A DNA stretch of 8,611 nucleotides. Source: Actinomycetes bacterium (GTDB lineage: Bacteria; Actinomycetota; Actinomycetes; Mycobacteriales; Micromonosporaceae). This document shows positions 5,405-8,611 of the stretch, piece after piece (the first letter of the stretch is position 1; every line of letters starts with the position of its first letter). The DNA is taken from contig JAJYSW010000135.1 in assembly GCA_021793335.1 (NCBI GenBank), positions 1 to 8,611 of the forward strand, given 5' to 3'. The position numbers were made by a program, and so were the translations under genes. Below the pieces are notes generated by a model that saw nothing but the letters and a program-made list of their open reading frames with translations, did no database searches and had not been told where the DNA came from.

Positions 5405-7012
5405 GTGAGCCATCCCCCGACGCCCAATGAGCAGGCCCCTCCCGGCCAGCATCCGCCGCAGACGCCGCCTTCGCCGAACCACGGGCTCCGTATCGGTCTC
5501 GGACTCGGCCTGCTGGCCCTGGCGCTGCTCGCCACCGTCATCGCCTACCTGCTGCCCACGCTGCGAACGGTCACCATGAGTTTCGAAGAGAGCGCAGGCT
5601 TCTTCGGCGAAGGGCCGCCGGACGGCACGGAGAACTACAGCGACGTCCTCGGCGGCACAGGCTTCCTCCAAGGGTTCGCGTCGCTCACCCCGGTCATCCT
5701 CGGCACCGTCGTCACCGGAGCGGTCATCGCCCCGCTCGTGGCCTGGTGCGTCCACAACGCCGGCTCGGGGACCCGCATGGCCGCCCGGATCGTCGGGGGC
5801 ATCGCCGTCATCGTCTTCGCCCCGGCCGCCATGACCATCGCCGAGGTCGTCGAGCACCTGGCAGGAGACCGCGGCTACGCGGACCTGTCCCTGAACAGTT
5901 GGACGATGCTCATCTCCGGGATGGTCTTCGGGGCCGGAATCCTCGTGGCCCTCGCCGCCTTCAGAGGCGGCGAAGGGACTGTGAAACCCACCCGAGCCGT
6001 CGTGACCGCCGCGGGACTCACCGCCTTCGCCCTGGTCGCCGCCTCGCTCCAGACCTTCACCTTCCCCTACATCAGCGGCTTCCCCTCGCCGCCCGGAATG
6101 ACACCGCTGAGCAGCATATTCAATGACGGGTTCCGCCTGTTCGCCTTCGGCTCCGCATCGGCGAAGGCGACGATCCTGCTCGCGATCCTGGCCGTCCTCG
6201 GGATCGGAGCGGCTCTGCTGTTCATCCTGACCCGCACCCGCATCGAAATCTCTCCCGGCCCTGGGAGTCCCAAGTCCTTCAACGTCGGCGCAGGCGTGTC
6301 GGGAATCCTGCTGCTGGCCCTGTTCGCGGCGGGCACCCTGGTGAACCTGCTGCCGTGGCTCACCCGCTTGACCGGCCCGGTCGAAAGCAGATTCAACGAG
6401 ACCGAGCTCATGATCGACACGTGGGCTCCGCCGCTCATCACCACGGCGATCGCGATCACGACCGCTCTGGCCGGTGGTTTCGCGATCGGCGCGCTGCGGC
6501 CGCTCGGCGACGGCTCCCGATGGCTGCTGCTGCCGTTCGCGCCATGGCTGTTCGTCACCTCGGGGCCGCTGGCGCTGGCCAATTACGAGTCATTGGCCGA
6601 AGCCGAGGCGTTGTTCACTTTCCAAGGACTCATACCTCGGGCCTGGATCGCCGTCCCCGCGCTGTTCGTGTTCACCGCCCTGTTCTGGGGTCTGGAAGAC
6701 CGCCGCCGGTCGATGACCGCGCTCGGAGCGCCCGCCTCGAAGGCGAACGGTGCGTTCGCCGCGGCGGCCTGGCCGCTCGTCGCCCTCGTCGGCATGATCG
6801 TCTGGCTGGTGCACGCGCAGGACACCGCTTGGCAGATGCTCGCCGGAGACCAGACCGTCAATGCGCTGATGCAGGGAGTCCATACGTTCTACACCGAGGT
6901 GTCCGGTCTGTCCATCGGCTACCCGATCCCGCTCATGGTGTTCTTCGCGGCGGCGATGGTGCTCGCCGCGGTGTTCTACCTGCCGCGCGTCGGCATACGG
7001 GTCGGCCGATGA
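5405..7012 (+). CDS. Fused MalF/MalG-like ABC-transporter permease-type membrane protein
   Basis: A 535-residue protein with a Pro-rich cytoplasmic N-tail (4-25) and about 12 membrane segments (near 27-50, 96-116, 127-147, 167-186, 196-217, 254-276, 296-317, 342-363, 371-391, 413-430, 450-470, 505-526). The first half resembles a MalF-type sugar permease: PTLRTVTMSFEES...ENYSDVL (51-82), then SLQTFTFPYISG and FRLFAFGSASAKATILLAIL (214-262). The second half resembles MalG: ITTALAGGFAIGALRPLGDGSRWLLL (351-376), FTALFWGLEDRRRSM (423-437) and a C-terminal ALVGMIVWLVHAQDTAW segment. It therefore looks like both halves of a carbohydrate ABC permease in one chain. The EAA coupling loops are poorly conserved, and no ATPase or binding-protein gene is nearby. 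GTG start with AGGAG (5395-5399), 5-nt spacing. Superfamily level is likely; substrate unknown; it may no longer be a transporter. Confidence 0.75.
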   Translation: MSHPPTPNEQAPPGQHPPQTPPSPNHGLRIGLGLGLLALALLATVIAYLLPTLRTVTMSFEESAGFFGEGPPDGTENYSDVLGGTGFLQGFASLTPVILGTVVTGAVIAPLVAWCVHNAGSGTRMAARIVGGIAVIVFAPAAMTIAEVVEHLAGDRGYADLSLNSWTMLISGMVFGAGILVALAAFRGGEGTVKPTRAVVTAAGLTAFALVAASLQTFTFPYISGFPSPPGMTPLSSIFNDGFRLFAFGSASAKATILLAILAVLGIGAALLFILTRTRIEISPGPGSPKSFNVGAGVSGILLLALFAAGTLVNLLPWLTRLTGPVESRFNETELMIDTWAPPLITTAIAITTALAGGFAIGALRPLGDGSRWLLLPFAPWLFVTSGPLALANYESLAEAEALFTFQGLIPRAWIAVPALFVFTALFWGLEDRRRSMTALGAPASKANGAFAAAAWPLVALVGMIVWLVHAQDTAWQMLAGDQTVNALMQGVHTFYTEVSGLSIGYPIPLMVFFAAAMVLAAVFYLPRVGIRVGR

Positions 7013-7018
7013 ACGGCC

Positions 7019-7681
7019 CTACGTCAGCTTGAAGCCCGCCGCGACCGCGAGCGCTCCCGCGATATGAACGGCCTGATCGGCCGTGATGAGCGAGCCCGTG
7101 AGGCCCATCAGGCCGGCCACGCCGCTCAGATCCGAGCGGCGCATGTCGCACCCTTGAGCCTTCGACACGCGCGTGAAATCCGCGCCGGGGAACTCGCAGT
7201 CGATGAACACCGCTTTCGACAGGTCTCCGAGGAAATTCGCGTTCATGAAACGGCACCGTTCGAAGACCACCGCGCCTTTCGAGGCGCCGATCGAGATCCC
7301 TGCGTAGTCGGCGCGGCAGTCGGCGATGTAGACGTCGGTGGCCACGGAGAACTGGGCCTGCCAGCCCACGAGTTGACTGTCGGTGATCTCCACCCGCCGT
7401 GCGATCGTCTGCTCCCAGCGGCCGTTGGAGAGCACCGAGCGGTCGACGGTCACGTCGACGATCTCCAAAGGAGCGAACAACGTCCCTGAAAGGTCCGTGT
7501 CCGTGACGGCACTGGATTCGAGGATGCCGTCGCCGCTCTGCTCGGACCAGTCGACGCCATCGAGCAGGCGCTCGTCGTATTCGAAGTCGGCATCGAGATC
7601 ATCGGCCAGCTTGACGAGCCGCTCGGTCTCGACGGCGGGGCGGCGCATCGAGCGGCCGCCGTCGAGTTTCCTGAATTTCAT
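7019..7681 (-). CDS. Pentapeptide-repeat protein
   Basis: A 220-residue soluble protein. Residues about 62-188 contain degenerate pentapeptide repeats with the A(D/N)LXX-type spacing, for example TDLSG, CRFMNANFLGDL, CEFPGADFT and CDMRRSDLSG. These predict a right-handed quadrilateral beta helix. A C-terminal helix (about 197-214, ITADQAVHIAGALAVAAGF) caps it. Family members range from gyrase-protecting DNA mimics to proteins of unknown role; nothing here assigns one. The ATG at 7681 is the first in frame and lies inside a 15-bp inverted-repeat arm; GGGGG 4 nt before it is a poor ribosome site. ATG 7648 (MRRPAVE) is an alternative start that would leave the palindrome wholly in the leader. 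The gene ends 6 bp from the permease stop, tail to tail. Confidence 0.85.
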   Translation of the reverse strand: MKFRKLDGGRSMRRPAVETERLVKLADDLDADFEYDERLLDGVDWSEQSGDGILESSAVTDTDLSGTLFAPLEIVDVTVDRSVLSNGRWEQTIARRVEITDSQLVGWQAQFSVATDVYIADCRADYAGISIGASKGAVVFERCRFMNANFLGDLSKAVFIDCEFPGADFTRVSKAQGCDMRRSDLSGVAGLMGLTGSLITADQAVHIAGALAVAAGFKLT

Positions 7682-7733
7682 AGGGCCCCCGTGATGTCGA
7701 TCGGACCGATCGAACGGTACGGGGGCCCTATGA
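7678..7733. repeat. 56-bp nested inverted repeat over the pentapeptide gene start
   Basis: The outer arms TCATAGGGCCCCCGT (7678-7692) and ACGGGGGCCCTATGA (7719-7733) match perfectly over 15 bp. Inside lies a second perfect palindrome, TCGATCGG-A-CCGATCGA (7697-7713), almost on the same centre. GATG and ACGGT form an internal loop. It sits between two same-strand genes, so it could terminate the upstream surface-protein transcript, hide the ATG of the pentapeptide gene, be a dimeric repressor site, or be a small dispersed palindromic element. No T-run follows on either strand. Confidence 0.93.
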
Positions 7734-7740
7734 CATTCGG

Positions 7741-7766
7741 CTACTGGACTCGGCTATTGGACTCGG
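7741..7766. repeat. 13-bp tandem duplication at the 3' end of the surface-protein gene
   Basis: CTACTGGACTCGG (7741-7753) and CTATTGGACTCGG (7754-7766) are adjacent copies with one mismatch. The inner copy holds the last codons and TAG stop of the surface-protein gene; the second lies just outside it. It looks like a recent slippage or duplication event, with no effect on the reading frame. Confidence 0.85.
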
Positions 7767-8611
7767 CGACGCCGTTTGGTGAGCACCAGTGCGGCCGTGC
7801 CGGATACGAACAGGAGCGCCGCAACAGCGCCCAGTGGCAGCAGCGAGGTACCGGTCGTCGGGAGCATCCCGCCGGGCTTGTCCGGCGAGGCCGGCGTTTC
7901 GGAGGACGGGACCTCAGAGGAGGGCACTTCGGAAGACGGGACCTCAGGGCTCGGCGCCTCGCTCGTGGGCGTGTCGGTGGTCGGTGCGTCGGTGGTCGGG
8001 ATATCCGTGGTGGGCGCGTCCGTGGTCGGCGCGTCCGTGGTCGGGACCTCAGTCGTGCCCGTCGGGCTCGGATCGACGTCCGTTTCACAGGTGAGCTCGG
8101 CCGCGAACGGGTAGTAGTGCAACTCCAAGGAGTCGTACTCGGTGGTTCCGAGCACGGCGTCCGCCGCCACGATCTGACCCTCGATGTTGCCCTCGCTGAT
8201 ATCGGTGAAGTAGGCGTCCGGTGCGAAGATGCTGCCTTCGACCGTCGAACCGCCGGGCGTGAGCGTCAGCTCCACGGTGTCGTTGAAATTCCACAGGATG
8301 TACGGCGCGTCCTCGCCGCCGAGGCCCGCCTGGTTGGCAACGTCCCAGTTGAAGACGCCGCCGGTGCCCGAGGTGTCGACATTGATCAGGATCGGCGTAT
8401 CGGCCGAGGGCTTATTGACGAAGGTCAGATCGGATATGTTGTTCAGGTCCTCACCGGTCACATTGAGGACGTTCGTCTGGCCTTCGGTCAGCGTGACGAA
8501 GATCTGCTGGCCCGGCTGGACCTCTCCCTTCGCGACCGGCGAGCCCCCGTCCCTGGAATCGAGCATCGTCACGGTGTTCGCGCAGACCGCGAGATCCTCC
8601 GAATAGCCCCG
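7754..8611 (-). CDS. Choice-of-anchor-A-type cell-wall surface protein, LPXTG-anchored; N-terminal part outside window
   Basis: The frame runs open through the right edge, leaving 285 C-terminal residues visible. The first 175 resemble the choice-of-anchor A adhesin domain: NVLNVTGEDLNNISDLTF, ILINVDTSG, YILWNFNDT, EGSIFAPDAYFTDISEGNIEGQIVA and ELHYYPF. A stalk of eleven 5-residue units follows (TTDAP, SSEVP types; bases 7892-8056). A sortase signal ends it: LPTTG (7850-7864), a hydrophobic segment, and KRRRRVQ. It is therefore predicted to be secreted, cut by sortase and linked to peptidoglycan, with the stalk spanning the wall. A ligand cannot be inferred. A GTG at 8572 is not taken as the start because family-like sequence (RGYSEDLAVCANTV) continues upstream of it. 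The gene is upstream of, and on the same strand as, the pentapeptide gene. Confidence 0.9.
   Translation of the reverse strand, partial: RGYSEDLAVCANTVTMLDSRDGGSPVAKGEVQPGQQIFVTLTEGQTNVLNVTGEDLNNISDLTFVNKPSADTPILINVDTSGTGGVFNWDVANQAGLGGEDAPYILWNFNDTVELTLTPGGSTVEGSIFAPDAYFTDISEGNIEGQIVAADAVLGTTEYDSLELHYYPFAAELTCETDVDPSPTGTTEVPTTDAPTTDAPTTDIPTTDAPTTDTPTSEAPSPEVPSSEVPSSEVPSSETPASPDKPGGMLPTTGTSLLPLGAVAALLFVSGTAALVLTKRRRRVQ
7892..8056 (-). repeat. 15-bp repeats encoding the Pro/Thr/Ser stalk
   Basis: Eleven in-frame five-residue units: TTEVP, TTDAP twice, TTDIP, TTDAP, TTDTP, TSEAP, SPEVP, SSEVP twice, SSETP. Two sub-blocks are visible, Thr-rich toward the adhesin domain and Ser-rich toward the membrane, which suggests two separate expansions. 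Copy number is probably variable between strains. Confidence 0.92.

Overview
The window looks like a chromosomal segment of a high-GC actinobacterium (Actinomycetota). The reasons are a strong G/C bias at third codon positions, GTG starts, a tRNA gene without an encoded CCA, start codons with almost no leader, and a prfC / yqeY / metallophosphoesterase neighbourhood with an LPXTG surface protein. I cannot name the genus with confidence.

Layout. Bases 1-1524 (minus) hold the first 508 codons of peptide chain release factor 3 (prfC), which runs off the left edge. It carries an in-frame 33-bp tandem repeat. Bases 1628-2083 (minus) encode a GatB/YqeY-family protein. Only 24 bp away, a membrane-anchored calcineurin-type metallophosphoesterase (2108-3004, plus) is transcribed divergently, and both genes look leaderless. 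A tRNA-Pro(CGG) gene follows at 3120-3193 with a strong terminator. About 500 bp without a convincing gene come next. A good promoter at 3752-3780 then leads into a small unknown ORF (to 4195), two hairpins, and a cold-shock protein gene (4278-4481) closed by a 14-bp hairpin. After about 340 bp without a gene come a small DUF3817-like membrane protein (4872-5195, minus) and, divergently, a 535-residue, 12-segment membrane protein (5405-7012, plus). The latter resembles a fused and degenerate MalF+MalG sugar ABC permease. A pentapeptide-repeat protein (7019-7681, minus) ends 6 bp from that permease, tail to tail. A 56-bp nested inverted repeat (7678-7733) covers its start codon and separates it from the 3' end of a sortase-anchored choice-of-anchor-A surface protein (7754 to the right edge, minus).

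The window mixes conserved translation genes (RF3, tRNA-Pro, YqeY, Csp) on the left with lineage-specific envelope and membrane genes on the right. No phage, CRISPR, transposase or defence system is visible. The best candidates for something undescribed are the peptide-repeat insertion in RF3, the nested palindrome over the pentapeptide-gene start, the structured leader of the small ORF-csp unit, and the orphan two-in-one permease.
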